Origin: Ciona savignyi
Lineage: Eukaryota; Chordata; Ascidiacea; Phlebobranchia; Cionidae
Direction of reading: 5' to 3'
DNA length: 64,000 nucleotides
NCBI GenBank assembly: GCA_000149265.1
Contig: CH002093.1
Span: forward strand, 341,355 to 405,354
Shown here: piece by piece, positions 24,618-36,785 of the stretch
How positions within the stretch are numbered: position 1 is the stretch's first letter
How the letters are laid out: the number at the start of each line of letters is the position of its first letter
Notes under the pieces: model-generated
Told to the model about the DNA's origin: nothing
Database searches by the model: none
Seen by the model: the letters and a program-made list of their open reading frames with translations, nothing else
Made by a program: the position numbers and the translations under genes

Positions 24618-25105
24618 GGTGCGATCAATACGCTTGACATATGTGCAAATCGCCACCAAGTCAGAACAAAATTGAAAGTTTTGGAATTTTGCAAGTTATT
24701 CATGAAAATCATATGGTCTGCGTTTGCGTACATGCACTTATTATTGCTCACAGGCATAGGCGTCAAGATAGAGGGTGCACAGATGCCGCGCACCCGAGAA
24801 TATATTCTGATTTTAACAGGAAAAGAAAAAATATACCCTATAATTGGTGATAGTATGCATGTCAATTTTAAGTCTTGTATTAATGATTGGCAAAATAAAA
24901 CTTCGGTTTATTGTTGATTTGTTGGCAATTAAATTAGAGTGAAAACGACAAATTGCTAATTCTAAAATATATAATGTTGATTCTTCCTGGCTGTGGTTAC
25001 GGTACTTCAGAAAAGAAAAAGTTTTTCTTACTTTCTTGATTACTTATGCGAACCACGGCGTCATGATTGGCATAAAAGAGAGGAACGTTAGTCTGTTGTT
25101 TTTTC

Positions 25106-25160
25106 CGGCCGTATGGTCTAGCGGTTCAGTGCGTCGCCTTTTAATCAAAAGGTTGTATGT
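25106..25160 (+). repeat. SINE head fragment
   Basis: 'ccggccgtatggtctagcgg' followed by 'ttcagtgcgtcgcctttt' matches the tRNA-like head of the SINE seen complete and inverted at 31670-31970. It is cut off after about 55 bp. Confidence 0.55.
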
Positions 25161-25314
25161 GTAACATCCGTAAATCCTAATTAGGCTCATAATTAATGTT
25201 TTTTAAAATGTCTTTTATTGTGACGTCATTTCTAGTATTAATTATTATGTTTTATATTCCTTAACCTCGTGGTTTTCATTCTTTTTTGTGCTGATTACCA
25301 TACCGACACTACGT

Positions 25315-25743
25315 TCATACTGAAACAATTTTACCGAATTTAAATAGACCTAATACTTCAGCACAACCTAGGAACGCCTCCTTCACAAAAACTCCATCAG
25401 TAAAGGACTTACCAGGTTTGGCAATGCCTTCCGCGATTTTGTAGCTGTTTTCCGTTTTTCGATTCGAACTTTGAATTCCTTTTTTGAAAATGCTGCTCTG
25501 CTTTTGGTAGCGTGATACTGCTTTTTTGAGAGATTCTCTCTTCTCTGCGTCGTCCTTGAAAGATTTCTCGTGCTTTGTTTCAAAATGTCTTTTTATGCTC
25601 GAAGTTCGCCAAACGACATTTTGACAGCAGAGAACGCATACAGCTCGCACATCCCGTGAAACAAACCCAAAATCTAATGTCCAGGATTCTTGGAAAGATC
25701 TTACGTCTAATTTGAGTTTTTTAGAAGAGGCCATTAATTCCAT
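25315..25743 (-). pseudogene. hAT transposase N-terminal fragment (BED-type zinc finger, GTF2IRD2/ZBED-like)
   Basis: A 142-codon minus-strand ORF. After a short N-terminus it reads FQESWTLDFGFVSRDVRAVC, then a BED-type finger: CVLC, about 14 residues, and H-x4-H (RHFETKH). Then a helical region (EKRESLKKAVSRYQKQSSIF) and PGKSFTDGVFVKEAFLGCAE. This order is that of the N-terminus of hAT transposases of the ZBED / GTF2IRD2-like group. The usual protein continues for about 450 more residues with the RNase H-like core and dimerisation region; these are absent and the frame ends soon after. It lies about 450 bp inside a hAT-like terminal repeat (26192-26209) in the correct orientation, so it is a truncated element and not a host gene. 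Confidence 0.8.
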
Positions 25744-26191
25744 AAGTTAATTTTGGAACTTTTTAGGCAGAGAGCTCGTTGTTAAACACTATAAAAATGT
25801 GTTCTATTTATATTTCGCACGTCACATGTTTTCCCATTTTAAACAATCAGTAATCACGTGCAGGGCGCCTGATCATGATTTTAGTTGTGCGTGATCAAGG
25901 ATTGGCAAAATCAAAGATCTGTCTATGTCGTAACAAACCTTCCACGTGCTGCTTAGTGCATTTTTTCCATGAACTTCAAGAGAGATAGTATCCAATGACC
26001 ATATTACGTTGGTACAGAACTCAAATGCAACGCACTTAATTTTTTTAATTACATCGTTTTTTTTGACTAAAAATACTTTTTTTGTTAATTTTTTTTGTAA
26101 ACATGATTATATACTACGTTTTTAAATGTGTGTCATTTTTTTGGCGTGCCATGAGAAAACGTCTCGCGTGCCAACTTTGGCACGCGTGCCA

Positions 26192-26209
26192 GGGGTTGCC
26201 GACCCCTGG
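26192..26209 (-). repeat. hAT terminal inverted repeat
   Basis: GGGGTTGCCGACCCCTGG, whose complement begins CCAGGGGTCGGCAACC, a standard hAT end. The adjacent inside sequence (gtgccaactttggcacgcgt) carries subterminal GTGCC repeats. It marks the 5' end of the element coding the BED-finger ORF on the minus strand. I could not locate the partner end on the far side. Confidence 0.7.
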
Positions 26210-26339
26210 AATAAAGCAATCACCTTTAACCTAAATGAGATATCAAGTGTGCGGGTCAGCGCGTTAATACTGTTCCCCATGTTAAGGACTCGGGTGTTTA
26301 TAAGTAGGTCGCATCAGATAGAGGCCTTACAGTATGTAT

Positions 26340-26480
26340 CTATCATATAAAACACACTGCAATAGCTCAGGTAACCCGACGATGGGCGCGAGGTGATCTG
26401 ACGATTGCCCGTGTGATAACCCCCTTGGTTTTCCCATTTAGGGGATAAATATAAATGTATACTATCATATCCTCCTATCC
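26340..26480 (+). mobile_element. SINE 3' fragment
   Basis: 'aacacactgcaatagctc', 'taacccgacgatgggcgcga', 'gatctgacgattgcccgtgt' and 'cccccttggttttccca' match the 3' half of the SINE at 16176-16480. The end 'tatcctcctatcctatg' is the family tail. Confidence 0.75.
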
Positions 26481-27240
26481 TATGTTTATTGAGGATCGTG
26501 GGCATTTCCGCGATGGTCGGGAGAGAAAACGCTTCTACACGTCGCTTATTTATTTAAGTTTTCAAGAATCTGTTCTCTTATTTTACCGCGCTTCTATATT
26601 AAGCCCTACAAAAAAATAGGATGCAAAAAATCTACAGAAAGTGCTTTCAAGCCTAGATTATCAGTGCGACTTATGTGCAACTCAAAAGTAATAGTGCGAC
26701 GTATAAGGTGGCCCGACCCATAGGGAAATATGTACGGTAAGATCCTTAAGCAAGTTGAGAAAATGTTTTCTTGATCTCGAATTGCGCAATCTGACCTAAT
26801 TACGCAATCACAAAAGTAACGCAAGCACAAATACCGCGTGGCTTTATCTGCTCGCATTTGGGCTTGCTAGTTTGAATCAAAATAGCGAAAAATAACAAAT
26901 AATCGGCCGGATAATAATGCAATATTCGGTCGGAACCTTATAGTTAATTAGTATTGCTATCCTGCTGCGGCCGGTGCTATCACTATCCGTGCAAAACACT
27001 CCCAAAATCCACAAATATTTTTTTAATTAATTTTTTTATAAAATTGCATTTGCGCAGGGAGTGTGCCACTCCCAGTGGTTAACACAGGGAGAGCGCGGCA
27101 CTCCCCGCACCCCCGTACTTGGCGCCAATCCAGTATGGAAAGTACGGCAGCTGCATCATCTCGAGTTGAACATCGTTGATAATAAAACTATTGATAAAAC
27201 AATTAAAATCTTCGGTGACAATTCAAAACTTTAATTCTAG

Positions 27241-27402
27241 ATCAAGAAGTTAGAGTTGATTGGAATAGAGCTGGGAAATGTAGCTGCTAAATACCTGGTT
27301 CCTTGTATTCAACATATTGATGAACTTATATTATGGGATTGCAAACAACTAAACGATTGTATGCAGGATTTGTGCACAGCTATCAATGATCGACCGAACA
27401 AG
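27241..27402 (+). CDS. NLR gene, LRR exon 1
   Basis: Acceptor 'ttaattctag', donor AAG|GTAAAT, 54 codons, phase 0-0. The peptide starts IKKLELIGIELGNVAAKYL and continues with HIDELILWDCKQLND and a helix ending in NDRPNK. Two ribonuclease-inhibitor-type LRRs (LxxLxL..C/N.L) can be read. A near-identical copy with its flanking introns occurs at 35554-35712. Confidence 0.85.
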
Positions 27403-29757
27403 GTAAATATTGGGAACCATACTTTAAGTAGCTCCACATCAATCACTGGTTTATTATAGATGTGTTTATTTACACAAACTGTACCGCAGCTATAACAGTG
27501 TTGTTGTACAGTTATATCGTACACACATGCTGCATTAGCTGGTGTTTAGAATTCTGATCCTATTATAATTACCAAAATTAATCAGTTTAAACTAAAATAT
27601 GACTTTAATAGAAATGTTACAGGTAGAACAAATTGCTATTCTATAATCATTTTAAAAAGGAATTTCGAATTTTCTTTTTGATTCCTTTAAACCTATAGAT
27701 TAAAAAAATGACAATGTATTTAAATGAGTAGAAATTTTGTTTAAAATAGGAAAACTAGCTAAGAGGTTAAACAGCAACCTGGGAAATGTAAGAAAAGTTT
27801 CTTTTAAATTACTTAATATGTCCATAGAGTTCATAGCAGTGCTATTTGGACACTTAAGCCTACAAAAATCCATTCGTTCGGGGAGTTTTAATTCCGTAAT
27901 AAATTTAATCAAATATTTTTATTTATTATATTATAAGTCCGCCATCAATTAAAAACAGAAAATAAAAATTGATTAAAACCCTATAAACACACGTTTTGCT
28001 AAGAGTCTTAGCAGATAAGTTTTTACAGAACCGGTTTATGCGGTCTGAACCCCTTTAAACAAAACAATTCCGGTTTTATTTAAATTTATATCAAACAGCG
28101 GTGGTGGTCTACGCGCGCTTTTAATGTAATACCAATCCGCTCGTTGGTATATTGCTACCATTCATACAGCGAGTTACGCAATTTCTGTCTCGTGTAAGAG
28201 ATGATCATTTGTCTAATTAAAGCAGTCCCCTAAATATCTAAATTCTACCAGGCAAAATACCACGGAATTCAACTATTTGGTAGTTGTTACGCGAGATTTG
28301 GAAAAGGTAAACAGCTTTAACTAATAAATAATCTTTGGTAAAGCGTGCCTGTAAGGATTGTTTGGCCCTGGTCCAATATGCACCTGATAAGAATGAGTTG
28401 TAATAATAGTCCTGAATCCGGATGCATACAGTTCTGACGCATTTCGGCTTCGTTACTCGCATGAAATAAATGAAGGTTAAATACTAATGGGTGATTGTAG
28501 GGACCCATTTGAAACTGCATAATCAGGTATTTGCGATTTTAAATCTAAATGGAATTTATATAATATGAATTTAGTAAAGACGGTCAGAGAATCTATAAGA
28601 CTTTACGTAGCTATGATCTGATTCATCGCTTTGTGAAACTAAATGTAGTAAACAACAGTAAATCATGGGATTTTTAAAAATATAAAATTTTAATTGCGTA
28701 ACAGGTGTGAGCTACGAAGATTAGAAACTAGTTTTACTTGTTGTTCTGAACTAATAGCTAACCTTTCGATATAATAATAGTTTATTCTGTTTTATTACCA
28801 TCTTGAGCTCAGCGAATTCGCATAGTTACACGCGTCTACTCTTTTCGAAAAAGTGCAAGTTTGTACCAGGGCCAAACAATCCTTACATACACGCTTTTTC
28901 CAAGATTGCTTAATTATTATAGTTAACAGATACGGGTTAAACTTTCCAACTCTGACAAGAATAGTAACAACCACGAGTTTAGATTTCCTTATTATTTCGC
29001 CTAGTATTGGCTCCAGATTTCCACTAGTCCTATTTTACAGTACTCGTTGCTATCGTTATGTCTTACACGTTTGTGTATAGTTGTCACAAAATTAAAGTGA
29101 ACCTTTTTGTGAAAACTATCTTCCAACTATATATATAAGCAGTGGTGTAAAGTATGGCCTAACGATTCAAAAAAATATAAAAATTATTTATATATATATA
29201 TATATATTATATATAGGCGCCAAACGACGCGTGTAGGGTAGGCCAGCCTACCTTGGCATTTTGCCAGGATATGCAGCATCACCTGATTTTTACGCGTTTC
29301 GATCATCAGATCTATATTAAGTATATTAATAGCTTGCTTGTCTGTACTACAATTCAACTGCGACATACAAGCGTCACAATGGGAGAACAAAGCGTTTTGT
29401 GTGTGTTTACATGCACGTTAATTCCTAGTGCTGTGCCGATCAGGATTTTTTTATGATCACTAAAATCCTTGCAGGTCCGAACGCGATCTGAAACGCGTCC
29501 AGAAAACGATTATTTTCTGACGCGAATATGCAAACTATGACAGAAATATAGTTCAACTTTACAACTATAAAGCGATTAAAGAGTTATTCACACTACCTAT
29601 CTGCACAGATCAAGTTTATTAATTACGTGCGTCACATGTATAAATTTTAATGCATGAGTTGCCACTGGAAGTAAAAAAAAAAAAAAAAAACCTAAAGTTT
29701 AACTTAAACATACAAAATTTTGATTTTTAATACGGTTTGTGGTAAAACATATATAAC

Positions 29758-30748
29758 ATGGGTGGGCAACCTTTCTCGGTCTGGTTGCCAAAATCGGCTA
29801 AAATTAATGGCGAAATCCTTCCGCGTGCCAACTAACAATTCCTGAGAACATATTTTTATTTTTATTCTTAAAGGCGTCTGTTTTTAAAAAAATTATTTAA
29901 ATTTAAACATTCACAAAAAAAACTTTTTAAAAAAGGTTCAAGTTTCATAAAGAAAATATGAGTCTGAATAGTTTTAAATCTCGTACATCAGTTTAAAGTT
30001 TCTTAGGTCACGGTGCTAACATTCGGTAAGAACAAAAAACGTAATGACTTTTTACAGTAATGACTTTTAATTTTCATCTTTACTGCAAAATAAGCAAGAG
30101 CTGTACTACTAATGATACAGGTGAAAAAATGTGTTCAACGATGAATTTGTACTTTCGTTAACGCAATTTGGTAAACGTAACTATGAGATTAAGTGAAATA
30201 AGTTAACTGGTCTTTTTTACTTGACGAAATGGAAATATGCATGTATGACTATAGCACCCCTGGATTTTCCTTATTTCTTTTGGTCGCGTATTGCTATTGT
30301 AAAAACGAATAATGTTTACAAGTCGAACCAGCGATTCAACACATGACCTTTACTGATACCAAATGATCTTACCGGTACATGGTATATTATGGTTAGCCTT
30401 ATAACATTTTGTATCTCAAATTGCTAACAAAAGCAAATTAGGATGCTAAGGGTAACTTATATTAACTACATCTGGTTATCTGCACAAACGTACAAATTTC
30501 TCTCACGTCCGATTCGTCTGTGGCATCAGGTTGCAAAATTTGCAAGCGGATTGTTGTACTCTTTGGTCTTTGTTAAGTAACAATAAAACGGTAATAAATA
30601 ATAAAATCTTTACTTCATAACTTATGTCTTACGGCAATAAAGCTAAAATAAAACAACAACTTTTAAGTTATTATCTTTGAAGAAAAGAATCTAATTTTCT
30701 TGACCTAGCGTGCCAGAAATACGAGTGCCAGGGTTTGCCCATGCCTGG
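29758..30748. mobile_element. Non-autonomous hAT-like element, about 1 kb
   Basis: The left end reads ATGGGTGGGCAACC and the right end GGGTTTGCCCATGCCTGG; these are imperfect inverted repeats of the hAT CAGGGGTGGGCAACC type. Flanks TATATAAC and TATATAAT form an 8-bp target duplication with one mismatch, though the AT-rich target weakens this. Subterminal 'gcgtgccaac' and 'gcgtgccagaaatacgagtg' match the GTGCC motif of the hAT end at 26192. No ORF. Confidence 0.65.
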
Positions 30749-31669
30749 TATATAATATAAATAGATATATTTATTAATTATTATAATCGATATTTAGCGT
30801 ATCGCGTATATATTTGATCGCACCTTCGCTGTGATTATACAAGGCCGATTGCGTTTTAAGATCATATGCTGCAATTAAACAAAAGATTAAGAAACAACCA
30901 GACGCTTCAGGTAGTTAAAGATATATTTTAAGTAAAGCTTTATATTCGGTAGCGAGTGTATTAATTACAGTTAGGAAAGCTTATCCGTATCTTTTAACTT
31001 TATTTTTTAAGCAATCTTCCGTTTAGTAGACGCGTGTATCTTTTTGATGACGTGCGAACGCTGGAAGCTCATGATAATGATAAGAGAGAGTACACTTATG
31101 TTTCTTTTGTATAAACAGTCTATTATCAATTAAAAAACATAATGCAAAAATTGCATTAAAACTTATTTTGGGTAATTCACACAATAAAAATTGTCAGGTT
31201 TAAAACTGTGATTTATTGTTGTTTGCATGATTTAGTTTTACAGAATGATCAGCTAGATCCCGCTACGGTACGTAATGCCCTATTGAATCTTTGCCTGTCC
31301 TGACCAAATTGATTTTTAAATTACTTTTTAGTTACCTATAATTGCGGAGATCATTTGATTTTCCAGAACTGCCGCTGTGCGCATTAAAACTTACTGAGAG
31401 GTAGTTTTAATATGCTACCGTCTACTAACGGGTTTTTAATTGCCGCGCGTCCTACAATACGGACAATTTTACGCCTATGTCTATGAGATAAAAAAAACGA
31501 TTTAATAGGCATTCTTATGTGAAGTGTAGAACTGTTAAAATCACCACTAAATAATTGTTGCTGCTTGCGCACGAAATTTTGTTTGTATCTTTCCATGGTT
31601 TATAAACAAGACCACCCCTTGAAAATTCTAGAAACGCCACTGCTGTATAGTCCGGACGGGGGAAACTAA

Positions 31670-31970
31670 AATAAGGATAGGATAGGATAGGATATTCATG
31701 TTTATCCCCGTGAATGGGAAAACCTAGGGGGTTATCACACGGGCAATCGTCAGATCACCTCGCGCCCATCGTCGGGTTACCGGAGCTATTGCAGTGTGTT
31801 GTATATGATAGACACGTTCCTTCAAAACCCATTAATCCGCTAGGTTCAGGCAATGTCCGTAAAGTGCCTTGCCCAAGGACACAACCGACTAGCTAGCGAC
31901 CAGTTTCGCACCTGCAACCTTTCGATTGAAAGGCGACGCACTTAACCGCTAGACCACCGGGCCGGACTAA
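31670..31970 (-). mobile_element. tRNA-derived SINE, inverted copy
   Basis: On the minus strand it runs from the tRNA-like head (complement of 'cttaaccgctagaccaccgg') through the B-box region and the body (complement of 'cgggcaatcgtcagatcacc') to a (TCCTA)n tail, seen on the plus strand as 'aggataggataggata'. Full-length family member. Confidence 0.85.
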
Positions 31971-33075
31971 GGTATAAAGAGAGAAGGATGGAAGGGCGGG
32001 AAACCGTCAACTAAAACAAATATTAGGTCATTAGTGTTAGGGTTAGTTCTGGGGTATATAGATTAGTGTTTATGGCAGCTTTAGAATTCGTTTTCTTAGT
32101 TTTAGTGAGCAGTTTCCGTCCTTCCCTCTTTCCTTCCTTTTAATGTTGCCCGTTAGGCCTATAATTACGGAGATAAAAGCTCAACTATACGTATTTACGA
32201 AATGAGATATCCTAAATGCATAATAACATAAACTTTGGAATATAACATTAGTTTCACCTATTATTTCGCCCTATTAATGAAAGCGGAATGGTTTACGTCT
32301 AGAAGACCAATTTTTTGTATAACTCGGACCTTTGGCTCCCAATTCGGACGGTTAGAACCCAACCCGAACATAAGGCATTTTTTAGTATTGGGTCGGCTTA
32401 TCTACGCACAACCTTATTGTAGACGAGTACAATACTGACCAGTAACTTTATTATTCTTTTATTGTATATAGGCCTTTAAAAAAACGAGGGAACGTATTAC
32501 CCGTAATGCGTTTCTTCATACCGAAAGCGCATCTCTCGTGCAAAAGTGTGTGAACATTTTTTTAAAGCGGGAGTTCGGAAATACAAAATTCATTGTAGCA
32601 TAACAACAACATTATCATATTTGTACTTCTATACACTTTAAAGTCGTTTTCTCTGTGTGTGCGCGCGCGCAATGGAAGCCGTTAATATATAGCTAAAAGC
32701 AGCCCACTTGTGCACGTTTTTCTGCAGTTTCCGCCGCCTATGGTGATACCGGTGTATTAATCATTACGATGCTGCTTCTACATTCTCGGTTACTTAATAT
32801 TATATTCCACATGAATTATGTGTGTTTCTGGCAATGAAGTAACTGTTCTAGTAATAAGCAGGTTCTTTACTTGCATAACTATTGTGACTTTTACGTCTAT
32901 TGTGGATACTTCATATATACTGAAGACAAGATTATTCTTGTAATCAGCACCAATTTAAACCAACACTTTGTCAAACTACCAGTATTTTGTCATACCAGGT
33001 ATATTGACATTGTTCCATATAACCAATGTATGATAACTTACATTAATATGAATTACCTCCTTATCCTTGTTGCAG

Positions 33076-33228
33076 ATTGTCTTAGATATTCAATCTGAAT
33101 TCGATGAGAACGCAGCAAGTTGTTTGGCCGATTGTTTGCATAAAGTCAGCCATCTACAAATTGATGAGGAGATAATTTCCAGACAAAGTCGCATCATCTT
33201 ACGTGAAGCTGTTCCACAACTTTTCTCG
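33076..33228 (+). CDS. NLR gene, LRR exon 2
   Basis: Acceptor 'ccttgttgcag', donor TCG|GTAAGT, 51 codons, phase 0-0. The peptide reads IVLDIQSEFDENAASCLADC then LHKVSHLQIDEEII and a helix ending in VPQLFS. It has the two-LRR layout of the family with less conserved strands (HLQIDEEII). It is diverged from all other modules here, so probably an old copy. Confidence 0.8.
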
Positions 33229-34587
33229 GTAAGTCTTTCTTGTACATTTCGATCGTTCAGAACGGAAACGATATTCATAGAGATAGCATATTTGAATTGG
33301 TGAGGTAACAAGTAGAGATGGGATGAAATGCAAATTATTGTTCTGGTCAGAAGTCAAAATGTGCGCATTAGTGTCCAGATAGGAGATTCAAGTTTAACCC
33401 TGTGAATGAGAAATTGCATTGTGTCTTATCACAGAAGAAATTTCAAATTACCTTTTACCGAGTGTGGGTTAGCGGTGATATTGCAGTGTAGTATATACAA
33501 TTGATACTTGTTTTTTTAATTTTTTTGGGCGATGTTCTATAAGTTTTAATAATCTATTGCTTGTTTTTAGACGTGTTCTAACGACTGTCGTTTTGCCGTT
33601 TTTTTCCGTTTTCCAATTTTTTTTCAAAAAGCCTTATTTATGTTTTCATCGTGGAAACAAAAAAATAAACTAAACTAAACTAAAAGTAACTTGCCCAAGC
33701 ATTTAATTATGGATGGTCATAAATCAATTATTAGTGTTAACTGAACAGATTTAAAAAACAGTTCTGATAATTCCAAATAATTTCTTATTCAGATTGAACT
33801 TTATATAAACTGCTTCACAGGATCAGGTGGAATCTTCATAGCTGATCCCCCAAAAATTGGCATAAAAGCTCCAAATACACCAATGTTTAACAACATGAGC
33901 CACAATGCTTAGTAAATTATAGCAATATTCCATAAAACTTTCAGCAGATTAAATAAAAAGAAATTGAAAATCCACTGTCTGCTCTGTCTTATAAATATGG
34001 TTTTCTACACCCATCAAGCTGATCTCAAATTTCACGTTTTTTGGAATATCATTCCAATAGCTCTATACAATACACTTCAGGTCATCTAATACATCATTGT
34101 TTTACATTCATTAAGTTTAGTTGAAATATAAATATCACAAAATTCAATGGAGAAAGTTCAACATAAGATAACCAACCAGTATTGTACAAATGTACAAAGT
34201 TTTCAGGTGGAATTCCGGACCTAATGCTACCAATAAAATAACATGTAGTCTAATATATTTGTTTATTTATTGGCTATCTCTTCAATCAAGTATAATCCTA
34301 ATGAAATATTAAGAAGTTGACATAGAATCTTCACTAAGTAAAATGCAATTACAATCTGTGATAAAGTGGACACAGAATATTAATTAGATGTTAATATACT
34401 CAACATAACTTGCGGATACGGCTTAAAGCATTATATTATATGGAACATCTTGTATTGATAAATTTCAACATTGCGTTATCTGTCCTAACTACGCAATCAC
34501 AAAGTGACATCACACATACCTTGTAGGCTGATCTACATATTCAGGGTTCGTGATTTATAACATTTTATAACCTAAATATTTCCTCAG
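33229..34587 (+). other. NLR gene intron (LRR 2 to LRR 3)
   Basis: AT-rich. 33545-33700 is a dispersed repeat with a (TAAAC)n-like tail, present inverted at 23170-23290 and partly at 37420-37520. No exon seen. Confidence 0.55.
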
Positions 34588-34686
34588 GAGTTGGATGCAG
34601 GCGATGGATGGTCAACATCATGGAGTGTGGGTCCTTATGTTCGTCCTGAAGTTGTGAAGCGAATGCTACAACTGCAACCCGGGAAG
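34588..34686 (+). CDS. NLR gene, LRR exon 3 (short, divergent)
   Basis: Acceptor 'atttcctcag', 33 codons ending GGG AAG followed by GTTCGG, a weak donor. Phase 0-0 as for its neighbours. The peptide begins ELDAGDGWSTSWSVGPYVRP, then a helix EVVKRMLQLQPGK that resembles the C-terminal half of an LRR module. If the donor is not used the frame runs on to a TAA at 34741-34743, giving an early end. It is the weakest of the coding exons. Confidence 0.55.
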
Positions 34687-35553
34687 GTTCGGATAAAATG
34701 TCGTTTTGGAATTGGATGCTCGAAATATACTTCCTCAGTTTAAAGTTTGTTGAAGAGTTAAATTAAAACTAAATCTGATATATAGCATAAAATTAGTGTT
34801 AGTAAACAATGATAGCATTGTAGCAGTAGGTAGGGACACTTTAATTTAAATTGATTTTTCGTAAATAATAAAAAAATAAAAGCTTTTGTTCAATTTCTTT
34901 ATCTATTGGTTTAAAGACATGCATCATAGTTAACCAGTTGTGTAGTTGTCCCAGTGTAATTGGGAAGTTCCAATGTGTTAACCTCCTCTATATGTGAAAC
35001 ATGTTTCGATTGTTTGCCAAATAAATAAAAATATCCTAGAAGAAGGCAGATAAGTGCTACTATGATTACATAAAGCTCATGTTGTGCTTATATTTTAAAT
35101 GAAACGACGGTTATATACTAAGTCCTTAAACCACTGACACCTAATGCACGAACTACCAACTTGTACTTTATATATATCTGCTTGATAATGTTATTAAATA
35201 CTTATCATTAATATCATCCAGATAATCTGTGACATGTTACATTAGTTCATTCCATGATAGCAACTGATATTTATGATTTATCGTCATATAAATACTGACA
35301 GATCCTGTGTATTTTATACAAAGTTGTTGATTCATAGAAATTTCTGCTTAGTATCAGTCATCACAAATGCCCAGAATGAATAAAAGTTTCGGAGTGTAAT
35401 TTACTTTTCCATATTGACGATAAGAACACTTGCTTACCAAAACCATATGAATCACACTGATGTACAATGAACAACATGGTGGACATCTTTTATAATAAAA
35501 CTATGGATAAAACAATTAAAATCTTCGGGGACAATTCAAAACTTTAATTCTAG

Positions 35554-35712
35554 ATCAAGAATTTAGAGTTAAATGGAACAGAGCTGGGAAATGTAGCTGA
35601 ATACCTGGTTCCTCATATTCAACATATTGATGAACTTCGATTATGGAATTGCGAACAACTGAACGATTGTATGCGAGATTTGTGCACAGCTATCAATAAT
35701 CGACCGAACAAG
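35554..35712 (+). CDS. NLR gene, LRR exon 4 (copy of exon 1)
   Basis: Acceptor 'ttaattctag', donor AAG|GTAAAT, 53 codons, phase 0-0. The peptide starts IKNLELNGTELGNVAEYL and continues HIDELRLWNCEQLND, ending NNRPNK. It lacks one Ala codon relative to exon 1 and differs mainly at strand positions (KKLELIGI versus KNLELNGT; LILWDCKQ versus LRLWNCEQ). About 70 bp of upstream and about 80 bp of downstream intron are also near-identical, so the unit was duplicated as genomic DNA. Confidence 0.85.
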
Positions 35713-36620
35713 GTAAATATTGGGAATCATACTTCAAGTAGCTCCACATCAATCACTGATTTATTATAGATGTGTTTATTTACACAAAGTTGTGTCTTGC
35801 AGCTATTACCGCGTTGTTGTACAGGAGTTCTACTATACACAACATGCTGCAATAGATCTGGTAATGCTACCATAATCACCTGGTATTATCAATTCTGACC
35901 ATTATTAGAATTACCATTATATTTCTACTATTTTATTTAGATTTTTCTACTAATTTATATAGATCGGACAGTGACTTCCTGATTTGGCTACAAAACAATA
36001 AATAAAATAGAAATAAATAAATGAGGAAATTGCACTACGACTTAACATTAATTCGTCCTCGGTTATAAACTACAAGATTAAACGTGCCACTGCACGCTGT
36101 AGTTTGCTAGATAACTTCTTAGTGATTTGATTAAAAGCTCAACCAAACCATAATCAAGTATAAACGAAGTACCCACCATTTTCTTATTGCTAAGACATTT
36201 TTAAAATGCCGGTGTACCATTCCGTTATAATTGTTTTTTCATTTATGTGTGTTAGTTACCAAAACAGACGAATGTGGAATATTGTTTCATCTGGCAGTGT
36301 TCTCACCCATTATGGACTCGTCCCTCAGTCTGTTCTTGTATTCACGGAGTTAAACATGAATATCCTATCCTATCCTATATTCCAGTAGCTAAGTTGTTAT
36401 AATTTGTTATATTTATAATGAATATTCAAATTGGTTTGTTTCTATTGTCTATTTAATTATTAAACATTTAATTCAACCCGCAGATGTAGCATGAATATAA
36501 AGCATACAACATGTGTTTTACAAAAAATAGTGGGTAAACACGTGGTTGACACTTACTAGTTAAACTTATAATTAATAGAATATATTCATTGTATAGTTTT
36601 GACATTCATGTTCCACACAG

Positions 36621-36785
36621 ATCAAACTTACAGTGGAAAGCAATGAGAGGTTGGATGACCACGCAGCACAATGTCTGGCTGGGTGTGTTGGCAAAATATC
36701 GGAACTGGATTTGGACTGGAACAAACTTTCACCAGAAGGTCAACTTGTGCTGCAAGAAGCAATACAACAACTCCCTTCTCCCCAG
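36621..36785 (+). CDS. NLR gene, LRR exon 5 (55-residue module A)
   Basis: Acceptor 'ttccacacag', donor CAG|GTAAGC, 55 codons, phase 0-0. The module starts IKLTVESNERLDDHAAQCLA, then VGKISELDLDWNKLSPEGQ and a helix ending QQLPSPQ: two LRRs of ribonuclease-inhibitor type. First of seven near-identical modules. It alone has LV where the others have RM, after SPEGQ. Confidence 0.9.

Larger units (their letters stand above)
19932..27240 (+). other. NLR gene intron (NACHT to first LRR), repeat-laden
   Basis: A 7.3-kb intron holding a reverse copy of the 10029-type repeat (about 21360-22425), a hAT MITE (24183-24617), a hAT transposase fragment (25315-26213) and SINE pieces. A frame at 20010-20228 has no fitting acceptor and no LRR pattern, so I do not call it an exon. 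23170-23290 is an inverted relative of 33545-33700. Confidence 0.6.
27403..33075 (+). other. NLR gene intron (LRR 1 to LRR 2)
   Basis: A 5.7-kb intron containing a TA-rich stretch near 29190-29215, a hAT-type non-autonomous element (29758-30748) and an inverted SINE (31670-31970). No exon recognised between. Confidence 0.6.
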
